This document shows positions 11,900-21,992 of a stretch of 64,000 bases of DNA, piece after piece. Source of the DNA: Paracentrotus lividus. Its lineage: Eukaryota; Echinodermata; Echinoidea; Camarodonta; Echinidae. Under the pieces are notes generated by a model. The model was not told where the DNA came from. It worked only from the letters and a program-made list of their open reading frames with translations, and did not search any database. The position numbers and the translations under genes were made by a program. The DNA is taken from positions 12,961,811 to 13,025,810 of the forward strand of contig CALNVZ010003433.1 of assembly GCA_940671915.1 (NCBI GenBank). Direction: 5' to 3'. Positions within the stretch are counted from its first letter, which is position 1; every line of letters starts with the position of its first letter.

Positions 11900-12350
11900 A
11901 TAACAGTGAATACAGTAGTTAAGAAGCTTAATCTTACAAGTTGCTGAGTAGCATAGTCGACAATATTGAAACCATTTCAGTACAGTAAATAACGGTTTTG
12001 TTCTTTCTCCTTGTTAGTGCCTCATGTACCCTATTTTACCATTTGGTTTGCGATCTTCAATATCTCAATATTACCTTATCAATCAATCAAGTAAATAGTT
12101 GTAGAAAATAGTTGTGATTGGCTAGGTCAGTACCACGTGACCTATCTTCAATTTGTTATATTGCACATACAACAAATCGCTTTTTGTAGGGGAAAGCCCA
12201 TGTTAAATGAATGGGGAGAGATCTATTCTATCATTTGCCTTATTGCGCTAGTGCACAACAGTAAAATAGTCCGCACAATAGCTCTTAACAATGGATAAGC
12301 TGAGCAACTATATACGTCATAATAGCTTCTTAATTCACACCAAAAATTTG
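11900..12350. repeat. possible MITE with diverged inverted ends
   Basis: The segment at 11909-11955 (GAATACAGTAGTTAAGAAGCTT ... TTGCTGAG) and the reverse complement of 12295-12345 (GAATTAAGAAGC ... TTGCTCAGC) are similar. They are about 0.4 kb apart and in inverted orientation. Short, diverged arms and no clear target duplication keep the call tentative. Confidence 0.35.
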
Positions 12351-12917
12351 GCAACGATAAAAACAGAATTTATGTAAGGTCCTAGATCTAGGGGGCTATA
12401 TACTATGATAAATAGTGAACATTCGATATTACTGGCTTTATGAACTCCAAATACTATATTATTTCTCTTGCAAGCCTATCTCACCTCGGCCTGTGGCCTT
12501 GGTGAAACCAGCATCCACTCATTATAATTAAGAATAATTTAGTATGTGTCATACATATAATCCATTATATTGTATTCTCGAGGGTTCACTATTCATATTT
12601 ATAATACACACTACTCAAAAAAAGTTAAGGACCACTTTTTAAAACGTATAATTTTTTTATACAAGGTGTTTTATTCTGGAAATACCTCAGTACAACTGTC
12701 CTGAATGTCCTTAAACACGCTGTAATCAATTTCACGCATGGGTGGTTTCAGTTGTTGCACAGTGTCTCTCGCATCACTGCACATCCTGAAAAGTGGGTTC
12801 ACAGGGGTATCAGCTATCGACATGAAGCAGTAAAAGCGAATGTCTGAGTGTCTTTCAGGCAGCTTAGTGTCGCGTATGACATCCTCCTGCTAGCAATAAC
12901 GGCTTCACAGCGCTGTC

Positions 12918-13133
12918 TCATGAGCTAATGAGGTGATTAATGTCTCTGACGACCAGTGCATCCCATGCAGCCTCCAGAGCCCACCCAGCTCCGCCAGTCC
13001 AAGTGGATGGGCTTCGAGCTGCTGGATACTTCTCCCCATCAATCGGCAGACGTGCTCTATCTGCGTTCAAGTCCGGAGACCTCGCTTGGCACTCCATACG
13101 CTCAATTCCATGGCCCTCAAGGAACTCGGTCAC
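12918..13133 (-). pseudogene. transposase C-terminus, inverted duplicate
   Basis: The minus strand encodes TEFLEGHGIERMECQARSPDLN...EKYPAARSPSTW, the Tc1-type DDE transposase C-terminal region. It matches the plus-strand remnant at about 14630-14890 of the same element. It therefore is not an independent gene but part of the duplicated, inverted end of the element. Confidence 0.8.
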
Positions 13134-13258
13134 AACCCTAGCTCGGTGGGACGGGCATGGTCATCATCATAACGATCGAAAATGCTTTTGTTTCCTACCT
13201 TTACAAGTAGTCCACTTTAGACTTGATAATGATAGCGAAGCATCATGAACACTGAAAC

Positions 13259-13587
13259 CAAATTGATTACAGTGTGTTTTGATGGCATTCAGGACAGCTG
13301 TATCTTGGCATTGCTGTTGTCAGGAAGTGGTTTATTACCCTCTACAATCAACAACTTCCTGACAACAGCAATGCCAAGATTACAGCTGTTCCTGAATGCC
13401 ATCAAACACACTGTAATCAATTTGGTTTGATTACAGTGTGTTTGATGGCATTCCGGACAGCTGTATCTTGGCATTTCTGTTGTCAGGAAGTGGTTTATTA
13501 CCCTCTACAATCAACAACTTCCTGACAGCACCAATCCGCCAAGATACAGCTGTCCTGAATGCCATCAAACACACTGTAATCAATTGG
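13259..13587. repeat. two consecutive long hairpins
   Basis: Two adjacent palindromes of about 165 bp. Each has arms of about 70 nt running from TTGATTACAGTGTGTTTGAT to TTGTCAGGAAGT, and the same loop, GGTTTATTACCCTCTACAAT plus CAAC. Hairpin 1 spans 13259-13425 and hairpin 2 about 13422-13587. Arms are nearly identical within and between hairpins. Looser copies of the arm sequence continue as direct repeats to about 13890. Confidence 0.85.
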
Positions 13588-13887
13588 TTTCATGTTTGCA
13601 TGATGTCTCTCACATCATTGCATATCCTGAAAAAGCGGGCCCATTGTGAAGTGGTACAAAAGTGGATTCAAAAGCATTTTCTGTCTTTAGTCTTTACAAA
13701 TCAACAAATTGCTGACAACAGTAATGCCAGGATACAGGTGTCCTGAATATCCTCAAACACAATGAAAATCAATTTACCATGCAGTTCTTTCATGATGTTT
13801 CTCACATCATTGCAGTGGCGCCGTATAAAAGTGGCTTCCAAAGCAATTTCTGTCTTTACAATCAACAACTTGCCCTACAACAGCAAT

Positions 13888-14260
13888 GCCAAAACACCAC
13901 CTAAGTGAAACAGATGTAGCCAGAGCCCTAGGGATGCTCGAAGCTGTCCTCAGTCAGCGAAGAGTAGCCAGAGTGATGGGCGTGTCACACAGTGTCATTA
14001 GCAGAGCAAGTGAAAGACACCGAGAGACAGGCCTTATACTCTGAGAGACCCCGTAGTGGACCGACCAGTCAACAACCCCTAGAGATGATCGCTACTTGAC
14101 GAATCTCAGTCTCCGCAACCGCTTTCACAGTGCACGCCGCCTCAATAATGACTTCACTGCAGCAACTGGAGTGATTGTTTCCACTCAAACAATCCGAACC
14201 GATTCCACAGAGCTCTTGCATGAGAGAGAAGGCGAGTGGATTCCCTCGCACTCCTCAGAC
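13888..14260 (+). pseudogene. Tc1-type transposase N-terminal remnant
   Basis: The translation from ATG at about 13888 gives a helix-turn-helix DNA-binding region (SQRRVARVMGVSHSVISRAS, followed by RHRETG). It continues after frame changes as TPRDDRYLTNLSLRNRFHSA and RRLNNDFTAATGVIVSTQTI, the bipartite paired-like DNA-binding domain of Tc1 transposases. The frame is broken at least twice. It belongs to the element at 12609-15199. Confidence 0.8.
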
Positions 14261-15321
14261 CTCGAATGGTCGCACTTGGTCTCGATGGGCCGCAGCATGC
14301 GAAGCCAAGGCGTACGCAGTTTGTTCACTAGCATCGTAACAGAAGTCTGCAACTTGGCCGTCTGTGGAATGGTAGCGCGAGGCGAGGAGAGATGATAGTA
14401 TGCCGTGACGCGCCTGTATTGCAGAAATGACCGTATGGGGCGAGCGCATATGGGGAGCATCACCTATGACAACCGTACTCGTCTCTACGTGGTCCCAGGG
14501 GAGCGGGACATGACAGGAGTGAGAGTACAGGGATGAATCCTCGAACCTATTGTGGTGCATTTGCTGAAAATGTGGGTTGAAAACTTCATTTTTGAGGATG
14601 GACAATGCCCGTCCCCACCGAGCTAGGGTGGTGACCGAGTTCCTTGAGGGCCATGGAATTGAGCGTATGAGTGCGCCAGCGAGGCCCGCGACTTGAACCC
14701 GATAGAGCACGTCTGGGACATGATGGGGAGAAAGTATCCAGCAGCTCGAAGCCCATCCACTTGGACTGCGGCAGCTGGGTGTGGCTCTGGAGCATGGATA
14801 CACGGTCGTCAGAGAACATTAATCACCTCTTTAGCTCCATGAGACAGCGCTGTGAAGCCGTATTGCTGCAGGAGGAGGTCATAACCGCGATACTAGGCTG
14901 CCTGAAAGACACTCAGACATTCGTTTTTACCTCTTCATGTCGATAGTTGTACCCTGTGAACCCACTTTCAGGATTGTGCAGTGTGCTGCTAGCAGTGTTG
15001 CAACAACTGAAACACCCATGCTGGTGAAATCGAGCATTACAGCGTGTTTTACGACATTCAGACAGTTGTTCCCCAAAACAAATCCGAGGTATATGCTACC
15101 GTCCGCTGTCGTGCGTAATTATTTCCAGAAATAAAACACCTTGTATAAAAAAATTATATACGTTTTAAAAAGTGGTCCTTAACTTTTTTTTGAGTAGTGT
15201 ATCATGTTGCGTTACATGACATCAATTAGCACTTTCCTGTGATTAAAAGCCAGGTCGGTGTATGGAAGATTTGAATCCAGAAATGTTTAATAGTAAAGGC
15301 AAGAATAGACAAGTTTCTCAC

Positions 15322-15397
15322 CATGAGGTCTTTGCTGTGCAGAGGAAAAACTGGGATCCATTGGTGTTGGGTCCAGCATTGGCCATGGACAGGATTC
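15322..15397 (-). CDS. PPIA: cyclophilin exon 4
   Basis: The minus strand has acceptor CACTTAG, then GA ATC CTG..., encoding [24 protein letters not shown] plus the first two bases of Trp, then donor GTGAGA. This is the most conserved cyclophilin block (human PPIA residues about 98-121), with the Ala-Asn-Ala, Gln and Phe residues of the catalytic pocket intact. It is 76 nt long. In vertebrates this block is the second half of a 173-nt exon, so the extra intron before it is a lineage difference. Confidence 0.93.
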
Positions 15398-15703
15398 CTA
15401 AGTGGACGACAAATAGATTGAGTAACAACAATATATTACACAGCAATTACACTGACTTAACAGATACAAAAACAATGTCAAAATAAAAAATTGGCCAAGT
15501 TTTATTTAACTTTCAAAAGTAAAAATTTAGCAGATAAAAAAAAAATGCCCATAACAAGTTATATGAAAGAATTTATCATAATATGCACTCATATAAAGTC
15601 CAATCCTAAAGTTATAACCCGCCCCCTCCCCCCCTTTCCTGTTGTGTGAAACCATCAATGCTCATCTAATCTCTTAACATTCTTGACATAAGTAATTACA
15701 AAC
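15398..15703. other. PPIA: cyclophilin intron 3
   Basis: Short intron of about 306 bp between exons 3 and 4. It contains an A-run near 15537-15544 and a C-rich patch near 15621-15636 and holds nothing else recognisable. Confidence 0.7.
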
Positions 15704-15871
15704 CTTGCCTGGTGCTTCGTATGTGTGAGTTTATCAGCAAACTTCTCTCCGTAGATGCCTTTCCTGCCAGTGCCTCGTGCCCCTGGTGAAGTCTCCCCCT
15801 GGCAATGAACCCCGGATGACACGATGGAAGGCAGATCCCTTGAAGCCACACCTCTCTACAGAGCACGAAGT
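15704..15871 (-). CDS. PPIA: cyclophilin exon 3, scarred by small indels
   Basis: Cyclophilin sequence is recognisable but spread over frames: GFKGSAFHRVI, then PGGDFTRG, then GTGRKGIYGEKFAD in another frame. The acceptor (AACCAAG) and donor (CAAG|GTTTGT) are present. The exon is 168 nt, against the 186 nt expected from the vertebrate gene. The net change is a multiple of three, so the spliced frame stays open and rejoins exon 4 correctly. About 56 central residues are then out of frame and lose the Arg/Phe/Met/Gln of the active site. Because neighbouring exons are clean, consensus errors in the assembly are the likeliest cause; a recently dead gene is the alternative. Confidence 0.8.
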
Positions 15872-15879
15872 CTTGGTTA

Positions 15880-16115
15880 ATGAAAGTTAAGAGTGGAATA
15901 AAAATAATTACTTCTCTGTGTGTATTACACAGGGACAAGTTAGGCTAAATACATGGCCAGCGTTTATACGTGGCCCGCCATAATTTCTGTGTCATTACAT
16001 CTGCGCGACAAGAACAGAAATGAATAATGATTAAATGCTAAATACATTGTGCTATATAATATATGGTTATGCTTGAATAAAGTTAAGTACAAAGTAATCG
16101 CATATGATATATATA
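15880..16115. other. PPIA: cyclophilin intron 2, 5' unassigned part
   Basis: AT-rich intron sequence upstream (in gene sense) of exon 3, with no feature recognised. Confidence 0.4.
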
Positions 16116-16700
16116 TAGTTATTATTATTATTAGCGTTTAATTAACTCTGAGTAGCCATTTTGCACGGTGGAGGACGAGTAGGAGCATGAGGAGGAGGCA
16201 TAAATTTCTATTCTTTAACAAAATTAAGCTTAGGATAGTATAGAATAGGATATAAACATTATATATAGGCTCTCAATACTCATAGGTGAGTTCACAGCGC
16301 TTTACACTGTTCAATATACATGTAATAAATATCATAATCATTTATTAAATAAAACAGTCTTCATATCTCTTGAACACTCCAGTGAAGGGGACAAGCGAAA
16401 CAAATCGTGGTAGTTTGTTTTCTACTGCCTAGGTCAGCAAGCTGAACGCATGTTCCGGATTGCTGTTAGATCGTTGACTTGTAGAATGGTCCTGTCAATA
16501 AATGAACGAAGGCCATGTCTTGCAGACTGGTAAGGAATGATGTGCGAACTTAAATAGGTAGGAGCCATTCCTTGCAAACATTTAAAGACAATCACAGGCA
16601 TGAGACAGAGAAATTTCAAAAAAAGAGGAAAATTGCTACCAGTGAGGGAGCGGAGCGACATCATTTTTAGCATTAGCATTTATGCTATTTTTCTGATACC
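16116..16700 (-). mobile_element. LINE 3' end fragment
   Basis: The minus strand encodes a decayed reverse-transcriptase C-terminal tail: KFLCLMPVIVFKCLQGMAPT, YLSSHIIPYQSARHGLRSF. This is the 'VFKCLQGLAPxYLS...PYxPxRxLRS' stretch typical of CR1/L2/Rex-like non-LTR retrotransposons. It is followed by a 3' UTR with GTAAAGCGCTGTGAAC (about 16290-16305) and an (ATT)n microsatellite at 16120-16132. It is 5'-truncated, as is usual for LINE insertions. Near the tail, 16130-16195 (reverse-complemented) matches the AGTTAATTAAACGCTAATTA segment at 50.7 kb. Confidence 0.75.
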
Positions 16701-16849
16701 ATTTATCCTATTATGTTATCATATGTCATGTTCATATGATATGCCTTGTAATTATGTATTTGGATAATAAATACTCAATTCGAGTTATTATAGCAACAAA
16801 TCAAATGACATATCAACAAAAGCAAAATTAATCACTCATTTATGAATTT

Positions 16850-17960
16850 TAGCTAAAAAGACCAAGACTTTGTACACAAAATCACATTATTTAGCAATTC
16901 TTGGTGTGCCAGTGGAAACTCTATGGTTTACCTATAAATTCCGTGGTGTCTTTTCCAGGTTACTTTATTCGCTGTTATTTTCGCGCGATGAATTTTTCGC
17001 GCTGAGCGGCTTCAAAGAATGTTCACAGGTTCTTAAATTCACGCTGCATTTAGTAAGCACGCAATTGAATGCACCCAATACATGCATAAACAAGATGAAT
17101 CCTCGACGGCACGCGGTCGAAATATATGCCTCCACCATTGCCAGATCAGAAATATATGGCACATTGGAATAGGGCACAAGTCTGTACATGGAATTTCACA
17201 TTTTGACTTCTGTGACCCTTGACCTTTGACCTACATACTTCAAAATCTAAACAGACCATCTTCCTATGGCGATACATATTACCTATAAGTTTGAAGCTCA
17301 TATCTCAACTGGTTCTTAAGATATCGCGAAAATGAACTCAATACATGGAATTTCACAATTTGACCTCTGTGACCCTTGACATTTGACCTACATACTCCAA
17401 AATCTAAATAGATCGTCTTCCAATGATGATGCATACTACCTTTAAGTTTGAAGCTCACATCTCAACTGGTTCTTGAGATATCGCGATAACGAACTCATTT
17501 ACATGGAATTTCACATTTTGACCTCTGTGACCCTTGACCTTTGACCTACATACTCCAAAATCTAATCAGATTGTCTTCCTATGATGATACATAATACCCT
17601 TAAGTTTGAAGCTCATATCTCAATTGGTTCTCGAGATATCACGATAAGAAACTCATTTTCATGGAATTTCACAATTCTCTGACCCTTGACCTTTGACCTA
17701 CATACCCCAAAATCTAATCAGATCATCTTCCTATGATGATACATACTATCATTCAGTTTGAAGTTCATATCTCAAGCAGTTCTTGAGTTATCGCGATAAC
17801 GAGCAAACGGGACGTACAGACGTACGGACAACCCGGAAACATAATGCCTCCGGCACCACCTTCGATGGCGGAGGCATAAGAAGCATGCTCATGTATTCCC
17901 ACATTTTTAAATTCGCGCCTGCAGATCTTCGTGCGAAAATTAATGCACCTCAAAAATTTC
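16850..17960. mobile_element. dispersed element with internal ~158-bp tandem array
   Basis: A repeat with TTCGCGCGA/CGCGAA-rich ends (about 16978-17000 and 17910-17940). It ends in the motif GCCTCCGGCACCACC...GGCGGAGGCAT (17846-17877), a small hairpin frequent in marine invertebrate repeats. The middle is four tandem units starting near 17203, 17361, 17519 and 17680. No coding capacity was found. The outer limits are approximate. Confidence 0.65.
17195..17820. repeat. four ~158-bp tandem units, each with a TGACCTTTGACCT motif
   Basis: Each unit reads roughly TGACCTCTGTGACCCTTGAC, CTTTGACCTACATACTCCAA, then AATCT...GTTTGAAGCTCATATCTCAA and GGTTCTTGAGATATCGCGAT. The second unit has ACATTTGACC in place of CCTTTGACC. 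The motif TGACCTTTGACCT, reverse-complemented, is AGGTCAAAGGTCA, a consensus DR1 nuclear-receptor half-site pair. Confidence 0.85.
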
Positions 17961-18040
17961 CACGATTACAGTAAAACATAATTTGAGCATAATCATTTTT
18001 ATTTTTAAATGGTACAATGAAAAGAATATACCCTACTTAC

Positions 18041-18071
18041 CGGCAGTCTTGGGAACTACATCAGCTCTCAG
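18041..18071 (-). CDS. PPIA: cyclophilin exon 2 (31 nt)
   Basis: The minus strand has acceptor AATTTACAG, then 31 nt coding LRADVVPKTA plus one base of the next codon, then donor GTAAGT. It continues exon 1 (RIIME|LRADVVPKTA) exactly as in cyclophilins (VMELxADVVPKTAENF). The exon is 31 nt, the same size and phase as exon 2 of human PPIA. It is too short for ordinary ORF detection and was found by following the protein. Confidence 0.93.
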
Positions 18072-18099
18072 CTGTAAATTAAAAAAAATACAATAGAAA

Positions 18100-19980
18100 G
18101 ATTGCCGATTAGCTTAGAAATTTATATTTTTTTAAAGTAGACAACTGGAGAGTCAAAACTGCTTTTAATTGCAACCAAACTCATACCACTGCAACAGAAA
18201 ATCTTTACTGATTCAGAATATCTAAACCCCTTGTCAATATCTCTTTTAGATCGGGATTTATCACCTTTCAAAAGAAGGGCCTCCATTTTCAGGCTTCAGC
18301 GCTACCCCGCAAGGGCGTCGAGATTATGACGCTCACCACCTTGGGCACCCGTACCGTGCACGTATCTGTACTGTTGCTATATTGCGTACATTCACATTGT
18401 GATTCTTTCAAACTTTCTTTCTTTCTTTTTATCTCATGCTTCACCCCAGGCCCTGCACTAATTAACTGGTCAAATGATATATCTTGCCGACTGTTCCTCC
18501 TATCATTTGTCTATATATTTAAGTTATTCCTTTCCAATAATGTATTCTTTTTCATTATATAAAATATAATTAAAATAGCCTATCCTCAGCACGACATTTG
18601 TTTTCATTATGGACTGTTCAAATCACACTTTTAGTTTGTTTTTTTTTATGACAATTATTATTAACCAGTATCCTATATATCTATATTGTAAGGTTATATA
18701 ATCTTGAAATTGTTCATTTTTTTGTAAAGTCTTTATATTATTGTGCAGATCCCGAGATACTTTCATCTGTTATCTAAATAATAATTCGTCCAAACTTTCG
18801 GATGGATAGCTCCTAGTTCTTCAGTTACAGTGAACCTTTTTCATCGTTTTAGATATTGTTTCAGAATGAAATAACATTATTTTGTAGATTCGACCTTGTT
18901 TGCAATGGATTTGACAGATTTTGCATTCGTGATAAAAAGCAGCAGTTGCGAGAGACTGTATATTCCATCCGCTCCTGGCGATGGATCCCGCTGCGTGTGT
19001 AAGAATTAAGCAAAACTAAATTAGTAGACCGAAATATTGCAAACAAATCAATGCTTACATAATTGATTCTTAAAATACTCTGTCTCTTAATATGTACTGA
19101 TTTTATTTTATTGGACGCTTTCTTCTTTCAGCCATTGAATTTTTCGATAAATCAGAATTTTGGTAGGAAATGTGACATGACCATCTTTCAAACTAATGAT
19201 GGTATTGTTAATCCGTGTAAGTTAGTTGGGAAAGTCATGACGGTTGAATGATTATATTTTTGCTCTAAAACCTTATTGGAGGATTCAGATTTAAGAAAAC
19301 AATCATATAAAATCAATATAGATTCAACACAGAATAAGTCTTCTTATAAGAATGAATCACTATAAATTTACGTGGAATTTAAGCATTATATCTCCGAATG
19401 TCAATGGGCAAATCAACGCGGCGCACCGCTTCACGGCCCCTCGGTGAGAGATGAGAAGGCAATTCGTGCTTTTACCATGATGCAAACTCTTCAAAAAATC
19501 TATCGTCGGTAAGTTCAAATCTACAAAAAACACATCGATAATCAATCGAACAATATCTCAAAACATGATATTCTAAGGATATACAACCCTTTATGATTTG
19601 TCCAATAATATCAGTTGTGATAAAAGAGCCTATTAATCCGAGGAACACAGCACTATAGCAAACTTGTACAGTGCAAGCTATGTGTTAACGTTTATATGCA
19701 CGTATCTACTGTACGTGCACATGCATCAAGCTGGCGCGCGCAAAGCTCAGATCAGCTGGCTAGCTGTCCAGTGTGTTGACGTCACAAATAGGAGCTCCTC
19801 CGCACGCCGAGCGGTCCCATTTGGGGGCGGATTAAACAAAAACAACTAAAAACCGTTTACAGCTATTTCTGAGAGATTCAAGTCATTTTCAGCATGTCAT
19901 CGTATAAACGAAGGAAAATCTATTTAGCAACATGCAAGTTGGCCATTATTAGCAAATATTGTATTTTCTCCGTGTGTATA
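18100..19980. other. PPIA: cyclophilin intron 1, unassigned part
   Basis: About 1.9 kb of AT-rich intron without a recognisable gene. GC-richer patches at 18280-18360, 19380-19450 and 19735-19830 lack any protein similarity I can see. The patch at 19735-19830 has TGACGTCA (19778-19785), a CRE-like octamer, but no gene start follows it. Confidence 0.45.
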
Positions 19981-19989
19981 CTTTAAAGA

Positions 19990-20600
19990 TGTTTTATTAG
20001 GCCTATGCAGAAGTCCAGGGGGGGTGGAGTGGGGGTGTTCGAAATCTGAAAAAAAAAAAATTTTTTTTTTTGGAAACAAATGAACGTCCAAGAGCGTGAG
20101 CCGAAAATTTTTGACCTACTATGACTAAGGCGCGTATCTTTTTACACAAAATATTCCCTGTTTTTTTTTTTTTAATAATTCTTTTACAAACGTGACGGAT
20201 CACTCAAAAAAAGGAAAACTTTCGCAGCACCGCAAAGTGCGAGCGGAAAATTTTATATCACATCCCTTCAATTTTTTAGGTTAGGAATCATTCGATAGGC
20301 TTTTTAAAAAGAACTTTGAGAGCAGGAAGCGCGAGCCTTGAAATTTGGCTTATAATGACCTGAATGTAGTGTATTTTAGACACATTTTACCTCTTACTTC
20401 CATCATTTTTGTTTTAATTCTCTTAGAATCTGATGAAAAAAAGCGAGTGCAAAGCGCGAGAGGGAGAAAATATCATAAAAATATTAGTCCTCACTTCGTG
20501 TATCTGGGCATCAAGAATCTGTGAATGGGTCGTAATCTGGGGTGAGCCTGAAACCTTCCTTATACTGACATAAAAGTAGTGTTTGTTTTTTTCACAGATC
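19990..20600. repeat. diverged GCG-palindrome repeat copies
   Basis: At least four degenerate copies of the dispersed palindromic motif next to AAAATTTT: AGAGCGTGAGCCGAAAATTT (20091-20110), CCGCAAAGTGCGAGCGGAAA (20231-20250), AGGAAGCGCGAGCC (20324-20337) and GCGAGTGCAAAGCGCGAG (20443-20460). Spacing is about 90-140 bp, consistent with an old decayed tandem array. It starts at a G-rich stretch (CCAGGGGGGGTGGAGTGGGG near 20015). Confidence 0.65.
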
Positions 20601-20909
20601 TTGCCCATTGTTTATTTATTTTAATATTTAAAAGCTGATGATCATCAGTCCCTTTTAAAAAAAATAATAAATTGCGCATGGCAAGAAAGAAAAAAAATGT
20701 AGATTTCTCTATATTTTGCTGAAAATGAAGATCGATAACCCCTTTAAAGTATATAAACATGCGAAGTAAAGCTCAAGTAAAAATTTTTCTACATACGGAT
20801 CACGGACCTGCCTTAGCTTTTTTTTTTCCATTCGAACCCCCCCCCCCCCCCTGCCCCCCCCCCACCGGGCCGATAATACATTGGTAAAATATTTTAAATA
20901 TATAGATCT

Positions 20910-21500
20910 AGAGTAAGTAAGTGCCTGAAATCCGACCACTTAAGCTTTTTGCAGCTCTAGTTTGAAAATGAAAAATATATCATCTTTCATTTTCAAGAGA
21001 TATTAGAAGCATATTATAAATTAAGTAATTATCTTTTTTTTTTAAATCACAAACTATTAGACATTAAAATCAGAAGTTTTAGAACACCTACCTTCTTGCC
21101 GAGATTAGACCGCCGTTGCATAAATTCGATCAGACGTGAAAAGTCAGCACGCACCGCGCGCCGCTGAAATCTTGGCTCACTCGCCGCACCGGTAGTACAT
21201 CGCGCTCTGCCGACAGCTCGGGGCCGCGGCGGCATGAATAAATGAATGAAAACTAGGGCAGAGAAAAAAATCTTGTCAGTCTCATGATTGCAGTGTTGTA
21301 ACTCTAGCACTGCACTGTAGAGTCACTTCCTTGTTTCTTTTTTTTGTGATTCTTATTTTTTTGGTTGTCTTCAGTGACAATGTGTGCGTGTGATATGAGT
21401 TGATTGGAGTGTGTTTGAGTGTGTTTTGGGGTTTTATTTTCAACATTTCTTTGAAACTGGTCGAATCTCGGCAAGGGTCGAATTTCGGGCACTTTACTCT
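20910..21500 (+). mobile_element. MITE with AGTGCCCGAAATTCGACC ends, copy 1
   Basis: The left end reads AGAGTAAGTAAGTGCCTGAA ATCCGACC and the right end GGTCGAATTTCGGGCACTTT ACTCT. About 590 bp, with a GC-rich centre (GCCGCGGCGGCATGAAT near 21222-21238) and no coding capacity. A second copy lies inverted at 21993-22800. It sits in cyclophilin intron 1. Confidence 0.8.
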
Positions 21501-21992
21501 AAATCTAGAATCTACATTTAATTCTTACGTTACGGCATGCAAAAGTTAACACCTTACTAGTTTCAATTTCAGGCACCTTACCTTTAAAATAGTCCGTCTC
21601 TAGCAAGTTAGGCCTGTTTAGCCACTAGGACACTGCCACACAGTCTAGAATCTTCTTCTAGAAAATTCTAGACTATTCAAACGATCTAGATCTAACTTTG
21701 TTAGATCTAGAGGGTCTAGACTCTAAAGTTAGACCCTATTTTTCTTTAACATAGATCTAGAGTAAGGGCCTACAGCCACTCTTGATCATGTTGATCTTAA
21801 GCTGGGTTAATCAAATGACGTCCGCAAAAATAATTATTTGATGTTTGTTTCATTAAATGGTTTGTATTTAAGAAAGTTCAAGTGAATCGACTTATCGAGG
21901 CTAGATCTAGACATTCGTGTTCTTGTAAAAATAGAACCCCCACTGACCAGACTAGATTCTATATTTCTGCCACATTTATGAATAAGCCAATT
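21501..21992. other. PPIA: spacer between the inverted MITE copies
   Basis: About 0.5 kb, rich in AGATCTAGA and TCTAGA motifs (21640-21760), which could themselves form short hairpins. No gene seen. Confidence 0.5.

Larger units (their letters stand above)
12609..15199 (+). mobile_element. Tc1/mariner element rearranged into a foldback
   Basis: The terminal inverted repeats begin CACTACTCAAAAAAAGTTAA at the left and mirror it at the right, where TA follows. The plus strand encodes a decayed Tc1-type (DD34E) transposase. There is an N-terminal helix-turn-helix region from 13888 (MPKHHLSETDVARALG...VARVMGVSHSVISR), a central part at about 14440-14610, and a C-terminal part at about 14600-14890 with a degenerate 'DLNPIEHVWDMMGRKYPAA' motif. 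Unusually, the left about 570 bp (12620-13190) are an inverted copy of the right end, including the transposase C-terminus. Frameshifts and stops make it inactive. Confidence 0.85.
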
